DNA from: Kiritimatiellia bacterium
GTDB lineage: Bacteria > Verrucomicrobiota > Kiritimatiellia > CAIVKH01
Reading direction: 5' to 3'
Length of the DNA: 64,000 nucleotides
NCBI GenBank assembly: GCA_025054615.1
Contig: JANWZO010000005.1
Span: 91,283 to 155,282 of the forward strand
In this document: piece by piece, positions 1 through 9,392 of the stretch
Position numbering within the stretch: position 1 is the first letter of the stretch
Layout of the letters: each line of letters opens with the position of its first letter
Program-made: the position numbers and the translations under genes
The notes under the pieces: model-generated
What the model saw: only the letters and a program-made list of their open reading frames with translations
Told to the model about the DNA's origin: nothing
The model's database searches: none

Positions 1-1235
<1,235 letters not shown>

Positions 1236-1325
1236 CGCCTAATCTGTCTCGTCGCCGGGCGGTGGTGTAACGGGTCCGGCGATGCATGAGCGGCAAGAAC
1301 TCGATCGAATCGGAGTCGGTTGCCC

Positions 1326-2177
1326 ATGAGGCAATCGCGCGTCATGGTCTGGGCGGCCCTAGCCGTCCTACTCGCGGCGCTCCTCAATCTCCCGCCAGCC
1401 GTCGGTAGTGGGGTGAAAAACGCGGTGCGATCCGCTATGGCGCCCTTGCAGGAATCGGTGGCCGAAACGATTCGCCGGTTGCGGGCCGGCTGGGACACGG
1501 TTCGCGGCCTGGGCGGATTGGCGGCCGAGAACCAGCGCATGGCCACCGAAATTGCGAGGCTTCTGGGCGAGGTGCGCAACCTCCGATCCCTCGAGCGGGA
1601 AAACGAACAACTCCGAGCGGTACTCGGATTCACCAGCCGGGCGCAAGGTGATCTCATTCCTGCGGAGGTGATCGCCCGCGGCCGGGACGGTTGGTGGCAG
1701 ACCTTCCGCATCAACAAGGGCCGGTCGCAGGGTGTCGAGACGAACATGGCCGTCATTTCCGTGGACGGGCTGGTCGGGCGCGTGGTTTCAGTCGCGGAAC
1801 GCTCGGCCGAGGTTCTCCTGATTTCTGACCCAACCTGTCGGGTGGCGGGCCAGGTTTTGAGGACCGGTTCGTTTGGCATCGTGTCGGGGCGGGGGCCTCA
1901 ATGGGACGGCTCCGTGGTGTGTCGAATGGAATTCATCAACAAAAATATCCCAATCCGGCCCGGCGACGAGGTGATTACTTCCGGGTTGGGTGGTGTTTTC
2001 CCGAGAGGGTTGTTGATCGGGTATGTCGATCGGGTCGCCGTGGACCGATCGGGGCTTTATCAATACGCCGACGTTATCTCGAAGGCAGATATCGGAACAC
2101 TCGAATATGTCTTTGTTGTCAGGATGGTTTCGCCGGGAGCGCCCTACATTCGGGCCGATGAGGGAGTGGCGCGATGA
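1326..2177 (+). CDS. mreC: Rod shape-determining protein MreC
   Basis: Periplasmic scaffold of the elongasome that links MreB and MreD to PBP2. About 283 aa, with a single N-terminal membrane segment (about residues 7-25), a helical and probably coiled-coil stretch (about 45-100) and a C-terminal beta-rich region containing the family-like VVSVAERSAEVLLISDP and VITSGLGGVFPRGLLIG. A TTG six bases upstream is in frame, but the ATG at 1326 has GGAG at 1312-1315 with suitable spacing and is preferred. Its stop overlaps the mreD start by four bases (ATGA), the usual sign of translational coupling. The C-terminal sequence, length and position between mreB and mreD make the call secure. Confidence 0.93.
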   Translation: MRQSRVMVWAALAVLLAALLNLPPAVGSGVKNAVRSAMAPLQESVAETIRRLRAGWDTVRGLGGLAAENQRMATEIARLLGEVRNLRSLERENEQLRAVLGFTSRAQGDLIPAEVIARGRDGWWQTFRINKGRSQGVETNMAVISVDGLVGRVVSVAERSAEVLLISDPTCRVAGQVLRTGSFGIVSGRGPQWDGSVVCRMEFINKNIPIRPGDEVITSGLGGVFPRGLLIGYVDRVAVDRSGLYQYADVISKADIGTLEYVFVVRMVSPGAPYIRADEGVAR

Positions 2178-2677
2178 ATCAGGTGGCTATCCTGTTTTCG
2201 CTCGTAGTGGCCGCATTGTTGCAGGCCGCGCTGCCGACGTCCGTGTGGACGGGATGGGCGCCCGCCCCGCTGCTGGCCGGCGTGGTCGTTTATTTTTCGC
2301 TGGTCCGCTCGCGCGTCCATTTGATGGAGGTCGCCCTGCTGGCGGGTTTGGTGGAGGACAGTCTGAGCCAGGTCCCGCTGGGCACGACCAGCTTCGCTTA
2401 CGCCGTCTCGAGTCTGGCCATTGAGCGTTGGCGGGCGAGCTTGGCGGTCCGGCATTGGACCACGCATGCGGCTGTTGCCGCTGCGGTGAATGCCGCCACG
2501 ACGGCATTTGCGTTTTTGATGCTGTTGAAGGATGGGTTGATCGAGCCGCAGCCCTACGCGGTTGTGCTCCGGCTCGTCGGATCGGTGGTTTTGGGCGGGG
2601 TCTTCGGCCCGCTGGTTTTCCAGGCGATGGAGGGCCTGGATGACACGTTGGGCCTTGCGGAATCCGAGTCGGACTGA
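2174..2677 (+). CDS. mreD: Rod shape-determining protein MreD
   Basis: Small polytopic inner-membrane protein of the elongasome, 167 aa, the normal MreD size. The chain is mostly hydrophobic with about five predicted membrane segments (for example residues 4-20, 30-45, 50-70 and 95-120). Primary sequence in this family is poorly conserved, so the call rests on topology and on its place between mreC (ATGA overlap) and mrdA (TGATG overlap). Such overlapping junctions on both sides imply coupled translation with its partners. Confidence 0.85.
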   Translation: MNQVAILFSLVVAALLQAALPTSVWTGWAPAPLLAGVVVYFSLVRSRVHLMEVALLAGLVEDSLSQVPLGTTSFAYAVSSLAIERWRASLAVRHWTTHAAVAAAVNAATTAFAFLMLLKDGLIEPQPYAVVLRLVGSVVLGGVFGPLVFQAMEGLDDTLGLAESESD

Positions 2678-4500
2678 TGGCGCGCGAGAATCCATGGAAT
2701 GACGAGGTGCTGCGCTTGCGCGCGCTGTTCGCCGTAATGATCGCCCTTTTTCTCGTGCTGGCGGGTCGCTTCTGGCAGATCCAGATCCATCGCGGCCCGA
2801 TGTATGAACAGGATCAGTTCCGACAGAGCATCCGGCGCGTGCGCCTGCCCGGGGTTCGCGGTCGGCTGTTTGACCGGCACGGCCGGGCGGTGGCGGATAA
2901 TCGGCCTAGCTACACGCTTTCCATCTATCTCGAAGAGCTGCGGAAACCTGGTTCATGGGACCGCACCATCGATGCGGTGGAAGAGTTGCTGCGGACTCTT
3001 TCGCCGATTGTTGGTTCCCCGCCCCGACTATCGCGGACCGAGATTCGGAACCACATCCGCAAGCAACTGCCCTTACCGCTGCATGCCTGGCGCGACCTCG
3101 ATGAGGCCGCGATGGCTCGATTTGCCGAGCTGGCAGGCCGCATTCCGGGCGTTGACATCCAGGCGGACAGCACCCGCGTCTATCCCTTCGGCTCGAGGGC
3201 CGCGCATGTGCTCGGCTATGTCGGCCGCGCGGATGCCTCCTCAGATGACGGCGAGGAGCCTTTCCACTATTACCTGCCGGAGGTAGCCGGCCGGAGCGGT
3301 CTGGAAAAAACGTTGGATCCCCTGCTGCGCGGCGAAGCAGGCGGGCGGCTGGTCCGCGTCGATGTCACCGGCTATCGCCGCTACGACTTTGGGCAGCGGG
3401 ATCCGCGGCCGGGTCGCGACGTGATGTTGACGTTGGACATGCGCGTGCAGGGACTTGCCGAGCAGGCGCTTGGCGAGGATCCAGGCGCGGTTGTCGTGCT
3501 GGATCCCCGGAACGGAGACATCCTCGCTATGGCCAGCCGTCCCGCGTTCGATCCGAACGAATTTGTGCCGTCCATTCCTCCGACGCGATGGCGGCAGCTC
3601 AACCAGGACCCCAAAACGCCTCTGCTGAACCGCGCGGTGGCCGGCGGCTACGCGCCGGGCAGCACGTTCAAGCTGGTCACCGCGCTGGCGGCTCTGGAAA
3701 GCGGGCGCAGCCATCTCGGCGACATCCACACCTGCTCGGGGTCGTTCCAGTTGGGCCGGACCACATTCCGCTGCTGGTTCCATCCGGGCCACGGGGTGCT
3801 GAACCTCCGACAGGCGATCGAGCAGTCGTGCAATGTCTATTTCTTCGAGATGGGTTTGGCGGCAGGAATCGCGCGCATTCACGAGATGGCGTCCCGGATG
3901 GGCCTTGGATCGCGGACCGGAGTCGAACTCGATTTCGAAGTGGCGGGACTGGTTCCCAACGACGAATGGAAACGGCGCACGCAGAGGGACGCCTGGCGCG
4001 ATGGGGATACTTGCAACGTGGCGATTGGCCAGGGCGCCATCGTGGTCACGCCGCTGCAGATGGCGCAAGTCACCATGCTTATCGCAAACGGCGGCCGGCT
4101 CTATCGCCCGAGGCTCGTCCGAGGCATTCGCGACTTCGGCGCCGATTCTTTCGCGATGAACTCGCCCGTGCTGGTCCGCGAGATGAACTGGCACGCTGCC
4201 GTGCTCGAAGCGGTGAGGCTGGGCATGCGGGATGTGGTGCATGGCGAACGCGGCACCGCACGGCGCGTCGCGATCTCGGGCGTGACGGTCGCTGGGAAGA
4301 CTGGGACAGCGGAATTCGGCCGCAAGGAAGATCGACGGCGTCATGCGTGGATGGTGGCGTATGCGCCGTTCGATGCGCCGCGGTACGCGATATCGATCGT
4401 TGTCGACGAGGGGATTTCTGGCGGGGAAACGGCGGCTCCGCGGATGAGGCTCCTTCTTGAGGGATTGCTGGCGGCAAATGACTCGGAGGGTCAAGGCTGA
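2677..4500 (+). CDS. mrdA: Penicillin-binding protein 2 (elongasome transpeptidase)
   Basis: Class B penicillin-binding protein that cross-links peptidoglycan during cell elongation, working with RodA. 607 aa: a single N-terminal membrane anchor (about residues 13-35), a dimerisation/pedestal domain, then the transpeptidase domain. All three catalytic motifs are present: STFK with nucleophile Ser329, SCN at 384-386 and KTG at 541-543. The Cys/His-containing insert between the first two motifs (residues about 351-372, with CSGSF, FRCWFHPGHG) resembles the zinc-bearing region described for E. coli PBP2. It starts inside the mreD stop (TGATG) and runs directly into rodA, so the pair is probably made together. 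Confidence 0.95.
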   Translation: MARENPWNDEVLRLRALFAVMIALFLVLAGRFWQIQIHRGPMYEQDQFRQSIRRVRLPGVRGRLFDRHGRAVADNRPSYTLSIYLEELRKPGSWDRTIDAVEELLRTLSPIVGSPPRLSRTEIRNHIRKQLPLPLHAWRDLDEAAMARFAELAGRIPGVDIQADSTRVYPFGSRAAHVLGYVGRADASSDDGEEPFHYYLPEVAGRSGLEKTLDPLLRGEAGGRLVRVDVTGYRRYDFGQRDPRPGRDVMLTLDMRVQGLAEQALGEDPGAVVVLDPRNGDILAMASRPAFDPNEFVPSIPPTRWRQLNQDPKTPLLNRAVAGGYAPGSTFKLVTALAALESGRSHLGDIHTCSGSFQLGRTTFRCWFHPGHGVLNLRQAIEQSCNVYFFEMGLAAGIARIHEMASRMGLGSRTGVELDFEVAGLVPNDEWKRRTQRDAWRDGDTCNVAIGQGAIVVTPLQMAQVTMLIANGGRLYRPRLVRGIRDFGADSFAMNSPVLVREMNWHAAVLEAVRLGMRDVVHGERGTARRVAISGVTVAGKTGTAEFGRKEDRRRHAWMVAYAPFDAPRYAISIVVDEGISGGETAAPRMRLLLEGLLAANDSEGQG

Positions 4501-4501
4501 C

Positions 4502-5614
4502 GTGAACTTGTATCCGCTCATTCTCGCCTGGAAACGCATGGAGTGGCTGGCGCTCGCCGCTGCAGCGGCCTTGGCGGTCATCGGCATTTTGTTCATCTAC
4601 AGTGCCTCGTACCGCCAGGACGACATGCAGGTCACTGCCATGACGCTGCGTCAACTGGTCTGGGTGGTGCTTGGTATGGGCGTGATGCTCGCGCTGGCCG
4701 CTGCCGACTATCGGCGCGTCGCTGCGGTGGCGCCGGTTTTGTATGGCGCATCGCTGCTCCTGCTGGCGCTCGTCCTCGGCTTCGGGCGCACCATGTACGG
4801 CGCGACGCGCTGGCTCAACGTCTTCGGCATCTATTTGCAGCCTTCCGAATTCGCCAAAATAGCCTCGATTCTCCTCCTTGCGCGGTATTTGGCCGAGCCT
4901 GGCCGGAATTTCGCTAGGCCTCAGGTGATTGCGCTGGCTGCATTAATCGTCGCCGTGCCGATGGCGCTGGTTATGCGTCAGCCGGATCTGGGGACCGCCC
5001 TGACGTTCGCCCCGATGTTTCTGGCCATGCTGTTTGTCGGCGGAATGCCGATCCGTTATGCCATCGTGCTTGTCTTTCTTGGCGCGGTCACCGCGGTGCC
5101 CGGCTGGTTTTTGTTGTCCGATTACCAGCGGGAGCGAATCCTTGTTTTTCTCGACCCGAGCCGAGACCCTCTCGGCTCCGGCTGGAACAGCATCCAGTCG
5201 AGCATCGCCGTCGGCTCTGGTGGATTGTTCGGCAAGGGATATTTGATGGGGACGCAAAACGTGCTGGGCTTCCTGCCCCGCACTGTCGCTCCGACCGATT
5301 TCATTTTCTCCGTGATTGCGGAGGAAACCGGGTTTGTCGGCAGCGTGACGCTGCTGACCCTGTATGCGATCCTCCTCGGTGGGGTTGTCCGCGCGGGCAT
5401 CGCCTCCCGCGACAAGCTGGGGCGGCTGATTGCGACGGGAGTCGCCACACTGTTGTTCTGCCACATCTTTGTCAACCTGGCGATGACTGTTGGCCTCATG
5501 CCCATTACGGGCCTGCCGCTACCGCTCGTGAGCTACGGGGGATCGTTCATGATTACCGCGACGGCCGGCCTCGGCCTCGCGCAAAGCATCTATGTGCGCC
5601 GCGTCCGGCGCTGA
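4502..5614 (+). CDS. rodA: SEDS peptidoglycan glycosyltransferase RodA
   Basis: Polytopic SEDS-family glycosyltransferase that polymerises lipid II for lateral wall growth, the partner of PBP2. About 370 aa with roughly ten membrane helices. SEDS landmarks are visible: RWLNVFGIYLQPSEFAKIA, a QPDLGTALTF segment, LLSDYQRERILVFLDP, the AVGSGGLFGKGY loop and a C-terminal PLPLVSYGGSFM. I chose GTG at 4502, one base after the mrdA stop, with GGAGG at 4485-4489; an in-frame TTG at 4457 and ATG at 4479 lie upstream and would overlap mrdA. Rod rather than FtsW identity follows from pairing with mrdA and mreBCD. Confidence 0.93.
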   Translation: MNLYPLILAWKRMEWLALAAAAALAVIGILFIYSASYRQDDMQVTAMTLRQLVWVVLGMGVMLALAAADYRRVAAVAPVLYGASLLLLALVLGFGRTMYGATRWLNVFGIYLQPSEFAKIASILLLARYLAEPGRNFARPQVIALAALIVAVPMALVMRQPDLGTALTFAPMFLAMLFVGGMPIRYAIVLVFLGAVTAVPGWFLLSDYQRERILVFLDPSRDPLGSGWNSIQSSIAVGSGGLFGKGYLMGTQNVLGFLPRTVAPTDFIFSVIAEETGFVGSVTLLTLYAILLGGVVRAGIASRDKLGRLIATGVATLLFCHIFVNLAMTVGLMPITGLPLPLVSYGGSFMITATAGLGLAQSIYVRRVRR

Positions 5615-5628
5615 AAGGAGACGTGTAC

Positions 5629-7236
5629 ATGTTCTTATGGGGATTCCTCAAACGCCTGTTCCGGCGGAAGATCAAAAAGGAGATCATCATCAATGCGGAG
5701 AGCCTGGAGACTCGGGTCGCGGTCCTCATTGAGGGCAAGCTCGAAGATTTTTTCATCGAGCGCACGGGCCAGGATCGCATCGTGGGCAGCATCTTCAAGG
5801 GGCGCATTCAGAACCTCGAGGACGGTCTCCAGGCCGCCTTTGTGGATATCGGACTCAAGAAAAACGCCTTCATCCACTACTGGGACATGTTTCCGGACGA
5901 CGCCTCGCGACTTGAGGCAGAGGAGGGCGTGGACAGCAAGCGGCCCGCCAAACGGAAGAAGTATGCGCCAGGCGAGATGGCGAAACTGTTCCCCATCGGT
6001 TCGGAAATCGTTGTGCAGGTCACCAAGGGCGCCATCGGCACAAAGGGCCCCCGCGTGACGGCAAATCTCAGCATTCCGGGCCGTTATCTCGTGATGATGC
6101 CGGGCACCTCTCTGAAGGGGGTTTCCCGGAAGATTGAGGACGAGAAGGAACGGGAGCGGCTGAAGCGGATTCTCGCGCGGCTCCCTGCGCCCGGTGGCAA
6201 TGGCCTCATCGTCCGCACCGCGGGCGAGGGCGCGCGGGCCGTCTCCTTCGTCCGCGATGTTCGCGCACTGTCCGAAATCTGGCGGGATATTGAAGACGGC
6301 ATCAAGAACAAGCCAGCGCCGTGCAGGCTTTATCAGGAGCCGGACCTCATCGAGCGGACCGTCCGCGACTCTCTCACGGAAGATGTCGATCGCATCGTCA
6401 TCGATTCGCGCGAGGAATACGACCGTGTCCGGGCCGTACTCGCAAAATACGGACGTCGCGCCCGCACGCGGGTTCAACTTTACGAGGGCGAAGCTCCGAT
6501 CTTTGAGCATTTCGATGTGGAACGGCAGCTCGAAAACGCCTTTAGCCGGAAGGTCTGGCTCAAGAGCGGCGGCTACCTCATCATCGACGAGACCGAGGCG
6601 TTGGTCGCCATCGATGTCAACACGGGCCGTCACAAGGGCGCCCAAAACCAGGATGACGCGATTTTCGAGGTCAACCAGGAGGCCGCCGAGGAGGTCGCCC
6701 GACAGCTCCGCCTCCGCAACATCGGCGGGCTTGTCGTGATTGACTTCATCGACATGAAATCGCGCAAGCATCAGAACCAGATCTATCGGATGGTCAAGGA
6801 CGCCCTAAAAAACGACAAGGCGCGGACCAATGTCCTTCCGCTTTCACAGCTCGGGCTAATGGAAATGACCCGCCAGCGACAGGAGGAGAGCGTCCGCGCG
6901 ACGACCTATATGAACTGTCCCTACTGCGAGGGCCGTGGGAAGGTGAAATCCGCCCTGACCATGAGCGTCGAAATTCAGCGACGGATTGCCGAAGTGATGC
7001 GCCGGCACAAACCCAGCGCCGAAAATCCCCTCAACCTGAAGATCACGATCCACCCGCTGGTGCTCGAGCGACTGCGGAGCGAGGATGAGGAACTGCTGGT
7101 CGCGCTCGAGGAGCGTTATCATGGCCGTCTCACGTTCGTGTCCAGCCCGGCTATGCACGTGGAGGAATTCACGATTGTCAACGCGCAGACCAATGAGGAG
7201 CTGTTTAGCAACGCGAGCGCGCATCGCGCCGGCTAG
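5629..7236 (+). CDS. rng: Ribonuclease G (Rne/Rng family)
   Basis: Endoribonuclease that trims 16S rRNA 5' ends and cleaves mRNAs, 535 aa, the RNase G length and without the long C-terminal scaffold of RNase E. The S1-like RNA-binding region is near residues 35-125 (GRIQNLEDGLQAAFVDIG, KNAFIHYWD). The DNase I-like catalytic core carries VAIDVNTGR and FIDMKSRKHQ, whose acidic residues bind magnesium. A CPYCEGRGK zinc-link motif follows. The ATG at 5629 has AAGGAG at 5615-5620 at good spacing; the GTG at 5623 is too close to it. It sits downstream of rodA, as RNase G genes often sit in mre operons. Confidence 0.94.
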   Translation: MFLWGFLKRLFRRKIKKEIIINAESLETRVAVLIEGKLEDFFIERTGQDRIVGSIFKGRIQNLEDGLQAAFVDIGLKKNAFIHYWDMFPDDASRLEAEEGVDSKRPAKRKKYAPGEMAKLFPIGSEIVVQVTKGAIGTKGPRVTANLSIPGRYLVMMPGTSLKGVSRKIEDEKERERLKRILARLPAPGGNGLIVRTAGEGARAVSFVRDVRALSEIWRDIEDGIKNKPAPCRLYQEPDLIERTVRDSLTEDVDRIVIDSREEYDRVRAVLAKYGRRARTRVQLYEGEAPIFEHFDVERQLENAFSRKVWLKSGGYLIIDETEALVAIDVNTGRHKGAQNQDDAIFEVNQEAAEEVARQLRLRNIGGLVVIDFIDMKSRKHQNQIYRMVKDALKNDKARTNVLPLSQLGLMEMTRQRQEESVRATTYMNCPYCEGRGKVKSALTMSVEIQRRIAEVMRRHKPSAENPLNLKITIHPLVLERLRSEDEELLVALEERYHGRLTFVSSPAMHVEEFTIVNAQTNEELFSNASAHRAG

Positions 7237-7251
7237 GGGGAGGGAGCCCTG

Positions 7252-7872
7252 ATGTCCCGCAATCAGCGGATCGGCCTTTTCGGCGGCTCGTTCAATCCCG
7301 TCCATCTCGGCCACCTCATCGCTGCTCAGGATGCCATGGACCAGATGGGCCTCGACCGGGTGATCTTCTTGCCCGCGGCCCATCCTCCTCACAAGCACGC
7401 GGAGATCCTCGCACCGGCCGCCGACCGACTGGCCATGTTGCGCCTGGCGATCGGCAGCGACGAGCGCTTCGAGGTCTCCTCCGAAGAGATCGACCGCGGC
7501 GGCGTCTCCTTCACCGTCGAGACCCTTCGCCGCTTCCGCGAGCGACTGCCAGACACCGATTTGTATTTCATTATCGGGGCGGATACCCTGTTTGAGCTCC
7601 ACACGTGGCGAGAAATCGGTGCGGTACTCCAGTTGGCAGAAATCGTCACGGTCGGGCGCCCGGGCCTGACCGTCGGCGAATTGAACAGCCAATCCCTGCG
7701 GCTGCCCGAGCCGTGGCCCGCGAGGCTCGCAGCGAATATTGTCGCGGGGCACCACATTGAAATCTCATCGACCGACATCCGCAACCGGGTGTCCCGCCGT
7801 CGGTCGATCCGATTTCTTGTGCCGGACGCCGTCGAACGGTATATTCGCGAACACGGTCTATACCGCGGCTAG
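7252..7872 (+). CDS. nadD: Nicotinate-nucleotide adenylyltransferase NadD
   Basis: Adenylates nicotinate mononucleotide to deamido-NAD, the step shared by de novo and salvage NAD synthesis. 206 aa with the nucleotidyltransferase signature GLFGGSFNPVHLGHL (residues 8-22) and the C-terminal SSTDIRNRVSRRRSIRFLVP, which corresponds to the ISSTxIR motif contacting ATP. A purine-rich stretch precedes the ATG. It is followed five bases later by rsfS, the common bacterial pairing. The upstream enzymes NadB, NadC and NadA are encoded near 40-44 kb, so this window holds most of the route from aspartate. Confidence 0.95.
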   Translation: MSRNQRIGLFGGSFNPVHLGHLIAAQDAMDQMGLDRVIFLPAAHPPHKHAEILAPAADRLAMLRLAIGSDERFEVSSEEIDRGGVSFTVETLRRFRERLPDTDLYFIIGADTLFELHTWREIGAVLQLAEIVTVGRPGLTVGELNSQSLRLPEPWPARLAANIVAGHHIEISSTDIRNRVSRRRSIRFLVPDAVERYIREHGLYRG

Positions 7873-7877
7873 GAGAC

Positions 7878-8219
7878 GTGTCCATCGATACGCGATCGCA
7901 GGTGCTCGTGGCGCAGGAGGCGCTACGTTCGAAAAAGGGCGAGCAGATCAAAGTGCTCGACGTCTCGGGAATCTCCCCTGTGACGGATTATTACATCATC
8001 GTCACCGGAAACAGCACGCCCCATCTCAAGGCCCTGGCCGAAGAGGTGGAGAAGGAGCTGGACCGCGCAGGGATCCGTTGCTATCGGCGCGCTGGGACTC
8101 CGGAAAGCGGCTGGATCGTCGAGGACTACCTCGATTTCGTGGTCCACATCTTCTCGCCGGACATGCGGGAATACTATCAGCTCGAGCGGCTCTGGAGCGA
8201 CGGGAAGGTCATCCTCTAA
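7878..8219 (+). CDS. rsfS: Ribosomal silencing factor RsfS
   Basis: Binds ribosomal protein uL14 and blocks subunit joining when nutrients are short. 113 aa, the normal size. Family-typical stretches are VLDVSGISPVTDYYIIVTGNS, GWIVEDYLDFVVHIF and REYYQLERLWSDG. Translation probably begins at GTG 7878, although AGGAG at 7871-7875 lies only two bases from it; an in-frame GTG at V8 is an alternative. The gene follows nadD after five bases and is probably cotranscribed with it. Confidence 0.93.
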   Translation: MSIDTRSQVLVAQEALRSKKGEQIKVLDVSGISPVTDYYIIVTGNSTPHLKALAEEVEKELDRAGIRCYRRAGTPESGWIVEDYLDFVVHIFSPDMREYYQLERLWSDGKVIL

Positions 8220-8234
8220 CGCTAGGATCCTCTG

Positions 8235-9362
8235 ATGCGGCGCCGGCTGGCCAAAGTCGTTTTATTTCTTCTAAGTCTCGGTGTCGGACTATCTATCGTT
8301 GACACCCTGCTTGCTCGACTGGATCCCAGCCTCGAGCCCCCTCCGAGGGTCGAGCGCGTCATCCGGCTTCGGGAGCACGCGCCGAACCAAAATCGTTGGG
8401 TTCGGCCGACTCGCGAATATATGCAGGGTGTCGATTCGCTTGAACGGAAATTCTATCGGTTGGCCACGGATGAAAATGGTTTTATCATGCCCTCGGCCAT
8501 TCATGAAACGCCCGATATTGAGCTCGTCTTTTTGGGTGGATCGACAACCGAGTGCCTATATGTAGATGAAACCAATCGATTCCCGTATCTCGCCGGCCGT
8601 TTGCTCGAGTCGCGGACGGGATTGCGCATCAATTCCTACAATGGCGGCCATAGCGGGAACCATTCGATGCATTCCCTCAACGTGCTGATTAATAAAGTTT
8701 TGCCCATGCAGCCCGACGCCGTCATCCTCTGCCACAATATCAATGATTTTGCGACGCTGCTCTACGAAGGCACATAATGGAATGCGAATCCCACGCGAAG
8801 CCTTATTGCGACAGTCGGAACACGTCGTGGCTGGATGCGAATCGTGGGCTGGCCTCTGCGAATGTTTCCCCATCTGCACACCTGGCTTGGTGCTCAGGTG
8901 TTTCGTTTTGTCTCCCGTGGTCGGGATGACGAATTCCACAATGCGCGCGGGAGGTCCAAGAATTTCGATCTCGACCGAATGACGGGACAATTTGAAACCT
9001 CTTTGGAGCAATTTATTGGCGTCGCAAAACGAGCGGGACTCAATGTGGTGTTGATGACACAACAGAATCGGATGGAGGCAGAACCTAGGGATGCGCTGCA
9101 GCGGAGGTCCGCAGAACATTTTGAGAAACAGGGTATACCGTGGGAACACGTCTTTGCAGGCTACGCTGCCTTCAACGAAACAATACGCAAAACCGCTATC
9201 CGTCACCAACTCCCCCTTGTGGATCTTGACGCGCGGATCGCCAAAACATCGGAATTTATGTATGACATGGTTCACGCGAACGATCGCGGCTCAATCGCGA
9301 TTGCTGAAGCGATCGCCGAGGAACTCGAACCGCTGTTGCCGAAATGGGCGGCCCATCGCTAG
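8235..9362 (+). pseudogene. SGNH/GDSL-family hydrolase split by an in-frame TAA
   Basis: One reading frame of 375 codons interrupted by a single TAA at 8775-8777 (codon 181). Translation in the same frame resumes as WNANPTRS without any shift. The first part carries an N-terminal hydrophobic anchor (about residues 5-23), the nucleophile block GGST (Ser103), the glycine-containing block NGGHSGNHS and the NINDF block (Asn170). The second part carries the catalytic DMVH (Asp344, His347). All four SGNH blocks therefore survive but on either side of the stop. Related esterases act on acyl or acetyl groups of envelope glycans; the substrate here is unknown. A recent nonsense mutation, a base-call error or readthrough could explain it. 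Confidence 0.8.
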
Positions 9363-9392
9363 ATTTGTTTCTTATATAGCTGGAGGAGCGCC

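Noticed and set aside
3241..4596. Long minus-strand frame (about 450 codons) inside mrdA
   Set aside because: It lies entirely opposite the transpeptidase domain, is rich in Arg/His/Pro typical of antisense GC-rich frames, and resembles no protein.
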